Of a stretch of DNA of 64,000 bases, positions 51,849-63,854 are shown one piece after another; positions within the stretch are counted from its first letter, which is position 1; every line of letters starts with the position of its first letter. Origin of the DNA: Sclerodactyla briareus (lineage: Eukaryota; Echinodermata; Holothuroidea; Dendrochirotida; Sclerodactylidae). The position numbers and the translations under genes are program-made. The stretch is from positions 62,001-126,000 of the forward strand of contig JAODTK010005914.1 in assembly GCA_026419785.1 (NCBI GenBank), given 5' to 3'. The notes beneath the pieces were generated by a model. That model had not been told where the DNA came from and did no database searches. It saw only the letters and a program-made list of their open reading frames with translations.

Positions 51849-52409
51849 AACCCTGGGGGATGATCATTCTGAATTCAGTACCGATAGAGCAGTCACAATA
51901 CAACTGCTGGCTGAGGGAAAGCTGGGGAAGTTTGCGGCAAATTGGATTTCATAATTTAAATTTACAGTGCAGAACATGTGATGAACGACTGAACAATTAG
52001 CGAGAGTCATTCGACTCTAAATTAGTGCCTTCTCCCAGCATGATGTGGAGCCCTTCAACCCCCCCCCCCCTTCATAAGAGGTAGTAGGGTAAATGTCATA
52101 GTGTTGTATTTTGGCATGCATATCAAGAAAATGCTGGATGTTATGTCGTGGTCAATTGTGACAACTACATTAGAGATGCACAATTGGGTTATATGCAGTA
52201 GATTTAATGCCACAGTATTCCCATTCGTCTTGAGAGGTGAATATTAAAGGAACAGGCTTGAACCATGCTAGAACCTTATAAAACACATGAGTTGATGGGT
52301 TTTTGAAAGACAACCTCAGAATTGATTATATATAGAGACTAATATACTAGCCGGGAAGAGAACTAATTGTCTCAACCAAAACCAGATGTTCGTACGACTA
52401 CATTGCAAA

Positions 52410-52715
52410 GTCAGATGCCTTTGAAGTTTGTGCATGTGTATTGCGCAAATAAAAAAGCATCCCATCATGGAATAATGTCATACTTGCACAACCCTGCAAA
52501 TATTCTTTGTTTATTATTAAAATCAACACAAAAGATGATTAGTCTATGGGAGAGGATTGTTGTAGTGGGTCAGTGGGTGCTGATGGTTACGTTGGTGAGA
52601 AGAAGACGACAGAACTTCCACAATATTTGAGCTATTCATCTCAATGAAACAATTGAATACATGACATAATCATTGATGTGTTCAACTGTAACATCATGGA
52701 TTATTGCACAATGCT
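52410..52715. repeat. Dispersed repeat, copy 2 (pair with 1.7 kb)
   Basis: TGCATGTGTATTGCGCAAAT, CATCCCATCATGGAATAATG, TGTCATACTTGCAC, TTGTAGTGGGT, GCTGATGGTTACG and AACATCATGGATTATTGCAC align with 1690-2025 in the same orientation. Confidence 0.6.
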
Positions 52716-53779
52716 ACTAATAACATATTTTTCATATAGCACACTACACAATGGAGTCTTAGGGCGCTGTGACAACAATGAAACAAAGAGGAACAAAAGT
52801 AGAGAACAGGTAGATCTTGAGAGCAGACAATGAAGCCACTGACAGTCTCTGCATGCCTCACATTGTCCTGGAGGTTGTTCTAAAATGCAAAGGACCATTT
52901 GTATGGACTGGTGATCATGGAACTAAGTGGTAGGGAACAAGTAGAGATTTGGAATTTGACTGGAGAATACCTCTGAACAAGATTGATGAGATGAGCATGA
53001 AGCAGTTTCATGGATACATTTGGAAGTTAGGAGGATAATTTTGTAAGTAATGTGCTGGTAACCAGAATTCAACGAAGGTCACAGAGGATAAGTATAATCT
53101 AGTGGGAGGGGTGGATTGTGTCATGAGCCTCAAAACAGAAATTTGGATGTGTTGAAGTTTTGATTTATAATTTTGGATAGCTGAGATTCAGGAGACAGAA
53201 CAACATACTGTTACAGCCATCCAAATGGGAGGAAGAATGCATGTATCAATTTCTCTGTCACGTGTTTGTCAATATGTTGCATATTTGGACCCCCAGATTA
53301 CAAGCAATGATTCCCTTCGCAAGATTCAAAAGAAGTACATGGACGAAAATGAGCCCTGTGGGTGGATGACAAGAGAGTCAGCACAATACGGACTTTCTCC
53401 CTAATTCTTGTGTAATTGACCAAACGTTGGAGGTCATTACCTCCACATAAGAACATTGCATTGGAATGGTGTTTCTGCTGTATCCAATCCTGCAGTTGTT
53501 CTTCAAAGTTTGAAGATTATCTACCTAGCTTTGTGTGGGCCTTGCTTGCTGGCGGCATTACATGAAACCAGAGCTCTAGATTGATGATACTCCACAGTTT
53601 CATGGTATATCATCACAAAGGCATTATGGGAAGAAATGTGCTCTGTTTGTAGACGAACCTCTCATTCCAACCTTTAGTTTGGTGAAATGTTATTATGATT
53701 ATTGAACCCAAATTTGATTGTTTTACAAATATAGAAGCTTTTAACATAACATACAAATACTTGTTCCTATTCACTTTTT
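52716..53779. other. Intergenic, nothing recognised
   Basis: Purine-rich text such as GAACAAAAGTAGAGAACAGG and GGTAACCAGAATTCAACGAA looks like old retroelement-derived DNA, but no coding motif or boundary is visible. Confidence 0.4.
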
Positions 53780-54430
53780 TATTCCTTGACGAAGTCAGAG
53801 GAATCTATGCAGTCACAGTCTGAAAACCTTGTAAACACGATTAGTCCAGAGTGGTTGGTTCGATCAAGTTGAAATTCGGTGTGCACTTTGTTATGGGGAG
53901 TACAGGAACCCTGTTGTTTTTGGTTCAGGTCAGGAGTGAATTTCGGTCGAAAGTGGGAAATTTGTGAAAATTCGATTTTTAGCCAATTTTGGCTTGTAAA
54001 CACGACAACTCAACCCCACCTGGATGGATGAAACTCATACTTGGTATGTGTGTTCCCCATGATGAGTACATGAACCCTATTGTTTTGGGGTCAGGTCAGA
54101 GTTCATCTGAGGCCACCAGAGGTCTAAAGTCTGAAAACTTGTAAACATGATAAGTCCAGAACGTTGGTCTGATCAGGTTGAAATTAGGTGTGTAGCTTTC
54201 TTATGGGGAGTACAGGAACCCTATTGTTTTTGGTATAGATCAGGGGTGAATTTTGGCCAAAAACCGAAAATTTGTAAAAGTCAATATTTTGGCCAATTTT
54301 GGCTTGTAAACACGATAACCGACCCCTCCTGGATGGATGAAACTCATACTTGGTATGTGTGTTCCCCATGATGAGTACATGAACCCTATTGTTTTGGGGT
54401 GCAGGTCATCTGAGGTTAGCAGAGTTCAGT
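53780..54430 (+). mobile_element. TIR element of the 310-bp-unit family, about 2 units, well-preserved sequence
   Basis: The left end ATTCCTTGACGAAGTCAGAG leads into AATCTATGCAGTCACAGTC, which joins mid-unit. Full unit starts lie near 53993 and 54303, exactly 310 bp apart. Landmarks are close to consensus: ACCTGGATGGATGAAACTCA, TACTTGGTATGTGTGTTCCC and CATGATGAGTACATGAACCC. The right terminal repeat is missing. It lies outside the THADA gene. Confidence 0.8.
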
Positions 54431-54984
54431 CACCACTATCAACCACATATCTCCTGCCTTTGAACTGCATGTTACATGATACTTGATGGATGCCAACGCA
54501 ACAAGTCCCTCCCCATATTGTATATGAGGAGGGTGTTATGGATTCATACTAAAATCATGGTTTTGTAGGTCTCATATATGTCGGCAAATAGGGCCAAGCA
54601 GCTCAATCGGAGGCCAGTGATATGCCCTTGATACGTCACTGCTCGATACGCTCATCAAGACCCCTGATTTTTCACCAAACCTACTTTTCTCGCCAAACTT
54701 CCAGCAATAGCCTGTTTAGAGTTCCATACTCTTGCTGAATTGCGCAAGTTATTACTGCATTGCCCGCTAGTTTTAATCGCAGCGGTAAATTGTATCGTAC
54801 GATAGGCGAGTCCTTTGATGCTTCAGCTTTTCCAGAGATGTTATAGAGACGGGTTTCCCTGTTAATACAGGAAAGGTGGAAGTGATGATTGGTGGTACCA
54901 ATACTTGGAATTCTGTAGATGCTGGAAAGGAGATAGGTACATGATAGTGTAGTGGTATCAAAGGCAGACTGGAGGAGGACTCTC

Positions 54985-55220
54985 AGTAGGTGGATTAGCT
55001 CAACTAGAGCTCCGCACTTCAAAAACCATTTATTGGAATCCCATTGAAAGCCCAGGGACTTTTCCGCAGTGCTGTTGGACAAGGCATGTCTCCTAAATTG
55101 TCCCATGCCACTCAGTTGTTGAAGTAGGAACCTTGTGAGGTTTTTCATGTTAATAGTGAGCACTGTTTGCGACTGCCCTGTTGGGAAGTTTCCTGGGGAA
55201 CACAATACAGTGACGTACTG
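54985..55220 (+). mobile_element. tRNA-derived SINE, family B (copy 2)
   Basis: GTGGATTAGCTCAACTAGAG then CTCC starts the head. The body reads GGGACTTTTCCGCAGTGCTG, GACAAGGCATGTCTCCTAAA, ACCTTGTGAGG, AGTGAGCACTGTTTGCGACT and GGGGAACACAATACAGTGACG. It aligns along its length with the minus-strand copy at 46258-46536. The anticodon-arm region is altered. Confidence 0.7.
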
Positions 55221-58200
55221 ATGTGGTGAACAAGCCAGAAATGCATGCTGTCTAGTACGAGTGCGACAAGTCATTGATGATCAGGAGTAATATCTGTGAA
55301 GTGTTTGAGCATGATTGTAAGCACCAGATTTATTATCACTAAGGAAGTGTTTAGTCTTACAGATGATAGCCAGCCTATCTCGAGTAGTGCTTATACGATG
55401 GCTGGTAGAAGTTCCACGAGGTGGCTTGAGAGAATGGATGAGAACTTATAGTAGTAAGTGGAGAGGTATTTGGAGATCACTGGTTACTAAGATGGAGTAG
55501 GCCAAAAGTAATAGGGTGAGCCATCCGGCTGAAAGAGGTATTCAGAGAGAGCCTAAAACATTTAGAAATATATGATTATGACCAGAAGAAACGTACTGCC
55601 ATATTAGTACTGCAAGAAAAGAAAGACAAACTCCGTTGTTTCTCAATTCTGGTTGTTTATTCCACTGTTTGTTTGCAAAGTCCACTTATTCACAGGGGGG
55701 AGGCGCATATGCCCTAACAACAGCTAATTTGGGGTCAAGATAAATAAAGCATTCACTTTAATTTCTATGTTAAACAAGGTGATGATAATATCTGAATGTA
55801 AACAAATGGAAAGCGCTAGCTACAACCCTCATATATTTTGAAATCCTTTAGCTGTGAGACAATGATGCTAATGAGAGGTAAATGGGAACATCCAGTTAAC
55901 ATGAGGACAAAGATGCTAATATTCATCTTCGTCAGTATTTCTAAAATACAGGATTGGATTGTCTCGCCCTGCGATCGGACAGAACCAAGAGCAACTGCTC
56001 CTCAGATATCAGGATGATTAATAGGAAAATAATGATATTCTTCTCTGTTTAAACTAGAGCACGAATAGTGCACGTCGCTTCAATCATGTCCAAAAGAAGG
56101 TGTCAGCCTTTGAGGGAATTACATACAAATGCACATGCCAGTGACCACAAACCGCTCCTTCAAAGTAATGAGGCTGAAGTTGGACCATGTTTGCTAGGTT
56201 TTGTAAAATTTGGCAAGCCCAAATCTGCATAATTATGAAATTAGACACATTGTTTTACCTACAAAGTTTACCCTTCTCTTTCAGAAGTATTTGAAGAACA
56301 GAGGTGTGGGCTAACTCCATTGAGTTTCATGGGAAAGCATCCTAACAATGTGCCTAACTTATGCAAGCTAGACACGTAGGACTCGCAAAATGAGAAGGCA
56401 GACAGTAAGTCGCAAGCGGTAATTGAGAAAAGTTTGCCTTGAAAGTGAGTTTGGACAATGAGCTAATAAAAGGCATTAAATAAAAAATGAAAATTGAATA
56501 CTCTTCATAGGCTGAGATGCCGTTTGCATTCTACCACATAATGGCTCATCATATTCCTTCAACGACTTCTTCCAAATTTGTTGAACTCCATCAATGAAGT
56601 ATGTTTTTTTCATTGATTTCTACTAATTAACCCAATTAGCCTGTCTGTGATTGTAAGTGCGCATACTCACCACTGAACAGTTCGGGGAGAAGCTTCTCCA
56701 TAGCAATAGCGTTACGGCTTATTTTTAAACTGTCACCACTATTTAAGAACGCAACCAATTAATCCCATGTCTGGATGTTATTGTTAAGTATGTGGGGATT
56801 TGTAAAGTTTTGTGTTGGCAGGATTTGTAATTTTAGGCAGTTTCGAAAGAAGAGTTTCGAAAAATCATTCTGCGCACTGTACGTTCAATGCCGAATGCTA
56901 TCGTTCCCTCATGACCTTTGACACAACATCTTTCTCATCTCATTAAACTGTAACTCCGAACTGGCTTACATCAATCAGTCCATGGACAAGCTATAAGATC
57001 CGCAATGCCTAAAGGGCAACTTACTTATCTTTGTAGATGCAATTATTTATACTATGGCTCATCATGCCCTTTTAATGATCTTTGACCTAAATTCCTGAAG
57101 ACTCCATAGGTACAACCAGTCATTGTATCAAGTGCCATGGTAATCTAACTTAATCTGAATTCCTATTTGTTTGCATGAAAACTTGTTATGGCCCTTAGAC
57201 CTCGACCTTCAAGTGGTCAAAAGTGACCATGTAGTCAGTCAACAAAATCTGGTTCACGCCAAGAAATTTAACAGACCTGAACTTTGCAGGACTTCACTGA
57301 AGCAGAAATATATCCTTGAAAAAAAGTAACAGCCATGATTTTTACAACAGGTAATGTGTTACATATTCTTGTTAATAATATCAAACCTAATCTATTCAAA
57401 AACTAAAAGAAGAAATAGAATACTATCATCAAATGAGAAGAGAAACAATATTTTAGTACTTATGTACAAGAATTTGCAAAATACGTTGGATGAGTGCCAA
57501 AATTTAAACATGGTGAGCTTTGTACCACTACTTAATTACAAATCAATAACACCTTTAGCTGCATAAGGCATCGAGTTGTGACAAGGAATTGAAATCATGA
57601 CAATCCTGATGCAAAGTAACAAACGTTCTCTACTGCTAAATTAGTTTTATTCCACATGAAAAATAGGAAGATCTCTAAACGAAACTGAGTCAATTTTACT
57701 GTCAATTTTACCGAATATGTTAGCCTTGATAATCCTTGTACCAGGACGTGTCCAAGAACCAGGTTCTGTACTAATATTAAAAAGCAGGCTAAGTGCTAAT
57801 GATGTCTCTGGAAATGTTTAACTCCATTACTGATTGTATACCTACAGCAAACAGTCAAGTTACTGCAATCGGATTAATATCAGTTACAACATGTGAAATG
57901 GCACACACATACGTTCCAGACAAATTCATCAGCGGTTCAACCAAATTGTCTTTTTTGACCAGCAGGAATAGCAGTACTCTCAATGATGTCAGGAGAAAAA
58001 GTACCAAATAAAGAGAGAGACATGGATAATAATTTGGTCAAAATATTGGGCAAGCCATGCCCCAAGAACAGGCGTGTGCCAAGTTCAATTTATCAAATAT
58101 TTGGGGAGGGGAAGACCAGTGGAAGTGGAAAAATGTTCTCTGATGCTGAATCCGAAGTTCAGAATTGGTGAGGTACTCTTCCCGGACTACAGAAAAAATA

Positions 58201-58285
58201 TTCCAACTTATAACTGAGGCTACAAAGAAGTGCAAAGGTATAAAATAAATAGAAACCTACAATTTATCACCCCTGCATCATGTAG
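55221..58285. other. Intergenic, old repeats only
   Basis: Scattered pieces such as TATGGCTCATCATGCCCTTT (57055) and AATGGCTCATCATATTCC (56530) resemble the roughly 200-bp repeat at 62 kb. A piece at 56160-56350 resembles family F (GGACCATGTTTGCTAGGTTT). Short open frames at 57354-58171 have no recognisable family. Confidence 0.45.
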
Positions 58286-61200
58286 TTAAACATGCATTTT
58301 GGTGATCATCTGGAAACACTTGAGACCAAAGATGACAGACTCGTGGGGGGCCTGGCAATTCCCCCTGGTTGGGCCCATGTCATTGCTGGCACTACCCCTG
58401 CAGGATACCACTCGCAGCTGTCGGCATGGTCCATGTGACCGTGGGCCTATCTCCTGTGACAACAGGCAGGGGACTGGGCTGACCAAGCAAGGGCATAGCG
58501 CCTGGGAATGAGGCACTGTTCTAGTCGTTCCCCCAACATTATCAAGGAAAACAGGGCCAGGGGCACCGAAGCAAGAATGGAAGGCATGGCTGCTAACGGT
58601 GGGGCATCTGTCACCATCGAACCATATGGCCCTGCCCCAACCAGGGGAGGTCTACTCAAAATAGGACTCAAACCTGTTACGAAAGGTCCCAGCCCTAAGT
58701 TTGACCCTGTTGTTCTGACTGCGGAGCTGGCAACTGGGGGGTTTGCGACTGTGGGCCCAGTAAACACTGGTCTTGATGCCGATGAAGTATCAGCACCAGA
58801 GGACCACGCCCCTGATCTAACAGGACCAGGTTCATCTGCGCGACAAGAATTTGGGGAAGCATCCCCGTTTCCCGCAGCACCTATGGAGAAACCAGCCTCT
58901 TCTCGTTGATGCCTAAGAGTATTCGGGGGTGACTGTGGTTTTTGTGAAGTCACCATCTCTTTCTTTACGACCCAATGGCCGGAGTACCTCCCCCCATTGC
59001 CGGTTGACATTGGGAGCCCCAATATTACAGGTACCTAACTTTGGTTCAGCCAGCCATGAGTGAGACACCACTGGTATCGTCTCGGCTACCCCTGTCCTTG
59101 GGTCTGGTCCCCAGGAGTGGGTTTGAACAGACCCAGTCTGTACAATCCAAGGAGGTGCTTCAGATGCTCTTGGTATTTCACTGACCCATGGTACTTGCCC
59201 TGACATCTGATGTCCTGCATCTGTGACCAGAGAACTACTCTCCAAAGGCAGAGATTCTCTCCCTTTAATGGTAATCGGCCCAGCCTCTGTGATAGCGGAC
59301 CCTGAGACTGCAACCCCAGGCCCCCCCACATTACTTACACCTGGTTCTCCTCCGACAAATGGTTTCGTCTCTGATGCCTCAGGTAGCTGTTTGGAGGCCC
59401 TAGACTTTGAGGATCGTTTTTTGGTAGCCTTCGAGGATGAGGATGATGGAGGTTTCGGAGCTGTATTGGTGTCAGCCGACGGAGACACGCTACACCCACA
59501 GATTACCTCTAGCATCCTTATCTTACCAAGAATCAACTGCTCAGCCTGGCCAGCAAAGTAGCCCTTCTCCACCAGAAACTGTAACAACTCTGCATCCTTC
59601 TTTGTGCTCAGCTTGTTGAGTTCCATCAGGTGGATTTCCTCCACAACCCGTGTCGCTTCGAGTGGCCCATCCCGACAGGAGAAATCTTGCCAAGGAGTTT
59701 GAAGGCTGCCTTCTCGAGGCTGATGAGAGCTCTCTTTTTCTTTTTCCTCAGGTTCTCTCTCTTTCTCCTGAGGACTCTTGCCTGTTAGCTTTCTCCACTG
59801 TTCTTCACTAAAGAGGTTCTGCAGTTTTTCCCAAGTTTTATTCACATTTGACATCATCGTTAGCACACCCTGGTAGAGCTTGTCCGTCTCATCAAAGATT
59901 TGCTCAAGAAATTTCAGTTCGCTAGGACACGGCTGGAACCGGGCCTCCCCAGATTCGTTGTAGATGGCCGAGCCCTTGCGCTTCAGTAGCTCAACCCTGA
60001 GGTCTGCTATCCGAGACGCTATTTCTTCCAGCACCTTAGCAGTAGCTTCACACCTGCGGACGTCCTCCCCTCTCGGGTTCTCCGGCATCTTGGTGAACCT
60101 GGCACAGTTCTGGGCGAAGCCACTGCTAGGTTTGTAGAGTGTGTTGTTTGTGCGTGTAGCCACATCAACGTAGGCCTGATAAAACTCCCATCGCCACTTC
60201 TGCTGCTCGCCCAGATAGTTCAGAAAAGCTCGCTTTGATGTGAAACAGCTTCTTCTTCAGCGGGAACAGCTCTGTGGCCACGGCGTTGTTGAATTCATGC
60301 CTCTTGTTATTGGGACTCTTGTGAAGGAACTCATCCAGCATCATTGGCTTCACATTGTCCCTCAGGTTATATTCAGCAGCAGAGTTCTCAGGACTGGATT
60401 GTTCACTCCCACCAGTAATGACAGCCCAGAGTGGATAGAGGATATGGCGCTGGATTTATACCGGATTCCTGTGGCGTCCTCCGAGTCCTCATTACCATTC
60501 TCCTCTTCTGCCATGTCTAATTTTACTGGGTAGTTTTCAGCGAAGGAATTATTCGACTGTCTGCTGGCCTTTTTTATTGACCTTGTATATTGGTGTATCG
60601 CTGTATCTTTTGATGGCCCGAGCGACGTGTTTGGATGATGACGTTGATGGGAACTCATGGCTTCTTTCAGGTTTAGAGCTACTTGTGTGCTCTGTCTTTA
60701 TTTTTTCTCTCTTAATAGATCCACCAGGATTATCAGACTTGCCACCTTGCTCAGTTTCCACCAGACCTGATGTACTGCTTGTAGCGGGTGTTGTTCCCGC
60801 AGCCCCAGCCTCCATTTCCAATGGCTTGAACATGCGCACTCATCGTGATTGGCGCAAAACCGGTGCAGTCTCCCTGCAGCTTGTTGGGTTGTTGCTCGGT
60901 GGAGTCATTGGCACTGTTAGCATCTGCCGGCAAGAAGGGTATCCCCTGGATGGGGTCATTTTCGTTGTAACCGGAATGGCTGAAGCTCTGTGACGCCATG
61001 CCATAGGGGTTATTTATTGGAAAACTTTCTGAGAACGGTGGGAATGGCTGGTTCATGTTATTTATGGACTGTATGTTAGCTGACGACACAGCTCCTACCG
61101 AGGTCTCTGACGCAGTACCCAGTATGGATCGCATATTGGCTGAAGCCTCGGACGTGGTATCCATTATGGACTGCAAGCTGGTTGATGACACAGTTGACGC

Positions 61201-61360
61201 TGAGGCCCCTGTTGTAGTATTCATTATAGCCTGCATGTTAGCTGGTGACGCAGCTGGTGCTGAGGCCCCTGTTGTAGTATTCATTATAGCCTGCATGTTA
61301 GCTGGTGACGCAACTGGTGCTGAGGCCCCTGATGTAGTATCCATGAATGACATGCCCAAT
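58286..61360 (-). other. Minus-strand cluster of biased open frames, family unknown, broken
   Basis: Several overlapping or abutting minus-strand open frames cover about 3 kb, the longest over 400 codons. Composition is rich in Ser, Thr, Pro, Glu and Lys, with a helical, charged central part (KVLEEIASRIADLRVELLKR) and low-complexity flanks. The 5' end contains a 60-bp direct repeat. It looks broken, with roughly four breaks. I see no zinc knuckle, protease, reverse transcriptase or integrase motif. It could be a gag-like first ORF of an old retroelement or a single large exon of an unknown host gene. A possible acceptor (TTTGATCAG on the minus strand) lies just upstream. Age cannot be estimated from one copy. 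Confidence 0.45.
61020..61350 (-). repeat. 60-bp tandem repeat, about 5 units, in frame
   Basis: TGAGGCCCCTGTTGTAGTAT then TCATTATAGCCTGCATGTTA recurs at exactly 61201 and 61261 with one difference. Diverged units lie on either side. The 60-bp period equals 20 codons and encodes SPANMQAIMNTTTGASAP-type repeats on the minus strand. Confidence 0.85.
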
Positions 61361-62069
61361 GGCCCCTCAGCACATCTGGGACCACTGTCACCTGATCAAA
61401 GTAAGAGAAATTAATGCAAATTATTTAATAATATTCCTGATATTTTAACTACAGCATGGACCAGTTTATGAGCACTCAAAATAGTCATTTTGACCCTAAG
61501 TCATATGATGTTTGAGATCACATTAGAGACTCCTACCAAGTTAACTGTGCATAACTAAAGACACTTTTGTGTTCATAATTCTGTTAGCATTATAGCGTGC
61601 CAGTTGCCACAGGTCACATTGTCACACATGTTTGGTATATTGGGATGTGGATTCTAATACAGGTGTATACCTGTCATGTTATCTATATATGAGGAACCTT
61701 TTTTCATGCAGTACCAAAAACAAGAGCACCAATGATGCTGTTGCTCAAACCACACATTGAGAAGAGACATAATGGAGTTATGTGTTAAATGAGCCTGTGG
61801 TGGTCCGTGAAGCTTTTTACCTCTCATTACATTATCTGACCTGCTCTAAAACACTATGACACCTTTTCAAGAATATTCAAATGGTCTTTGTAAAGAGAAA
61901 TGCATTTTGACGGGGTCAATATTTCACAAAATGGCCGATTCAAATGTTATATTGCTAACGGCATTGGTTTTCTGTTTGTTTTCCCTCATAAAAAAGTGAA
62001 CATGTGATTGTGAAGGAAGCGCCACTCAAAGATGTTCCAACAGTCAATGTCCATGAATGTTTTGTGGAC

Positions 62070-63320
62070 AAATCCATAAAATTAGTCATTGGTTGGCCAA
62101 AACAACAATTGCAAACAATAACCTATTGTGCCCTTTCAATCAGGGACGTAAGTCAGTTTGATCTGATGGGCTGGGGGGGACAGGTTTTTTTGGGGGGGAG
62201 GGGTTGAAAGTAATTTTGGCATGCAAAAATATGATTTTCTTCACAGCTCAAAGATGTCACAGTTGCCAAAGAACCATTTATTCACATTTCATTGTGAGCC
62301 AAATGGAGAATTTCCCACAATGGCCTTCGTGCCCCTTCAATGACCTTGGGCACTGGCCTATGGCCAACGCCAAAGGCTGGTGTCCCAATAGTTAAACTAT
62401 GTATCCAAGTTCAGTTAACATCCATCGAGGATGTGCAATTGGTGGCCAAAATGAAAATTTCATGCAATGGCCTATTGTGCCCATGCGATGGCTCTTTGTG
62501 AGCCATTGGAGAATTTCCCACAATGGCCTTCGTGCCCCTTCAATGACCTTGGGCACTGGCCTATGGCCAAAGGCTGGTGTCCCAATAGTTAAACAATGTA
62601 TCCAAGTGCAGTTAGCATCCATCGAGGAAAGTGCAATTAGTGGCCAGAATGAAAATTTCATGCAATGGCCTATTGTGCCCTTTCATATCATTTGACAATG
62701 ACATTCAATGAACATTTTAACTAAAGTGTGGTCGACATCCATCAAACAATGACTAATCCCCCTTGTTCGCCCAGTACCATTCGGCGACAGGGAATTTGCC
62801 TCTGCTGCTAGTCGCACATGGAACAAGCTACTGTGCAATTTCCGAAATGCAACTACTTCGAACACTTTTAGGAAACATCCTAAAACATCTTTGTTCCTGT
62901 AAATAAACAGAACTGTTTTTGCTACTACATTTTACTGTATTTCCTCACTTTTTGATGAGTTTCTTGACAATCTCTTTCGCCTTTCGACATCCATTGACGA
63001 ATGGTTGTTTGGTGCCCTATAATACAACTTTTCACCAGATTTTACTGTTTTAACTCTACTGGCACTACATCACATTGCATGAAAATATGTGTACAAAGAA
63101 CACCAAATCACACCATCTCCAAACTAGAGCATCATTGCTGCTGTAGCTCAAGATCATAGGGCCAAGAAGGCAGTTTCAAACAATGGCCTATGTGCCCCTG
63201 TAACAACTTTTGACCTTGATCTTCATAAGGCCTGTCAATAAACATCGTTACTCCGTTTGGTCAACATCCATTGAAGAATGACCAATTTAAAGAGAAAACA
63301 GCAATTTCACACAGTATTGT
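62070..63320. repeat. Degenerate tandem repeat of about 200 bp, incl. a near-exact duplication
   Basis: GGAGAATTTCCCACAATGGC at 62305 and 62508 starts two close copies, period 203 bp, each with CTTCGTGCCCCTTCAATGAC, CTTGGGCACTGGCCTATGGC and CATCCATCGAGGA. More diverged units lie near 62070, 62690 and 63170-63300 (TTGGTCAACATCCATTGAAG). A LINE fragment sits among them at 62.77 kb. Confidence 0.75.
62771..62910 (+). mobile_element. C-terminal end of a non-LTR reverse transcriptase ORF
   Basis: The frame gives PVPFGDREFASAASRTWNKL then LCNFRNATTSNTFRKHPKTSL, stop at about 62900. This is the usual CR1/Jockey-type ending (FG.RAFS.A....WN.L...R....F...LKT.LF). An AATAAAC lies just after the stop. 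Only the last 45 or so codons are recognisable. Confidence 0.65.
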
Positions 63321-63854
63321 ATATAGGCTATAGTGAAACACCAGTCATCTCTCTTCTCCATTGAGAAACCCTGGCTATGTCACCACTGTTTTGTGTTCAC
63401 CCACCTGAGCTAATTATTCCAAACAATTTTGCTAAATCTAGGCCCTACAACAGAGGAAAATGTGGGAATCTAGCATCATTATTAATTAAACAAGACAGAC
63501 TCACTCACAAATTCTGCCACAGTCGTGTGTCAGTCAGGAACATGTGCCAAATTCACTGAATTGAGCATTTATAACAAATAAAATCTTAATTGACTGTGAT
63601 AATTGGTGAGGATCAGCATAGGCCTAGGTCTATTAAAGTTGTTGTTTTACAGGAAAAAGTTGACCATTACAGTGAATTTGCAACCTCCTGACTGTCGAAT
63701 GGTTCCTTTAAGAAGAGCCACTGGCATACAGTGTGAAAACAGACAAGGTTCCTGCCAGGTACACAATTGAGTGAGCCTAGTTAGGCTTCCAGCTGAAATT
63801 ATTGAGACAAGATGAATTAGGGAATAAGCTCTCTGTACATGTAAACATCGGCAT

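Noticed and set aside
58508-58909. Plus-strand open frame of 133 codons
   Set aside because: Shadow of the minus-strand open frames in GC-rich biased sequence; the same applies to 59223-59561, 60577-60993 and 61055-61414.
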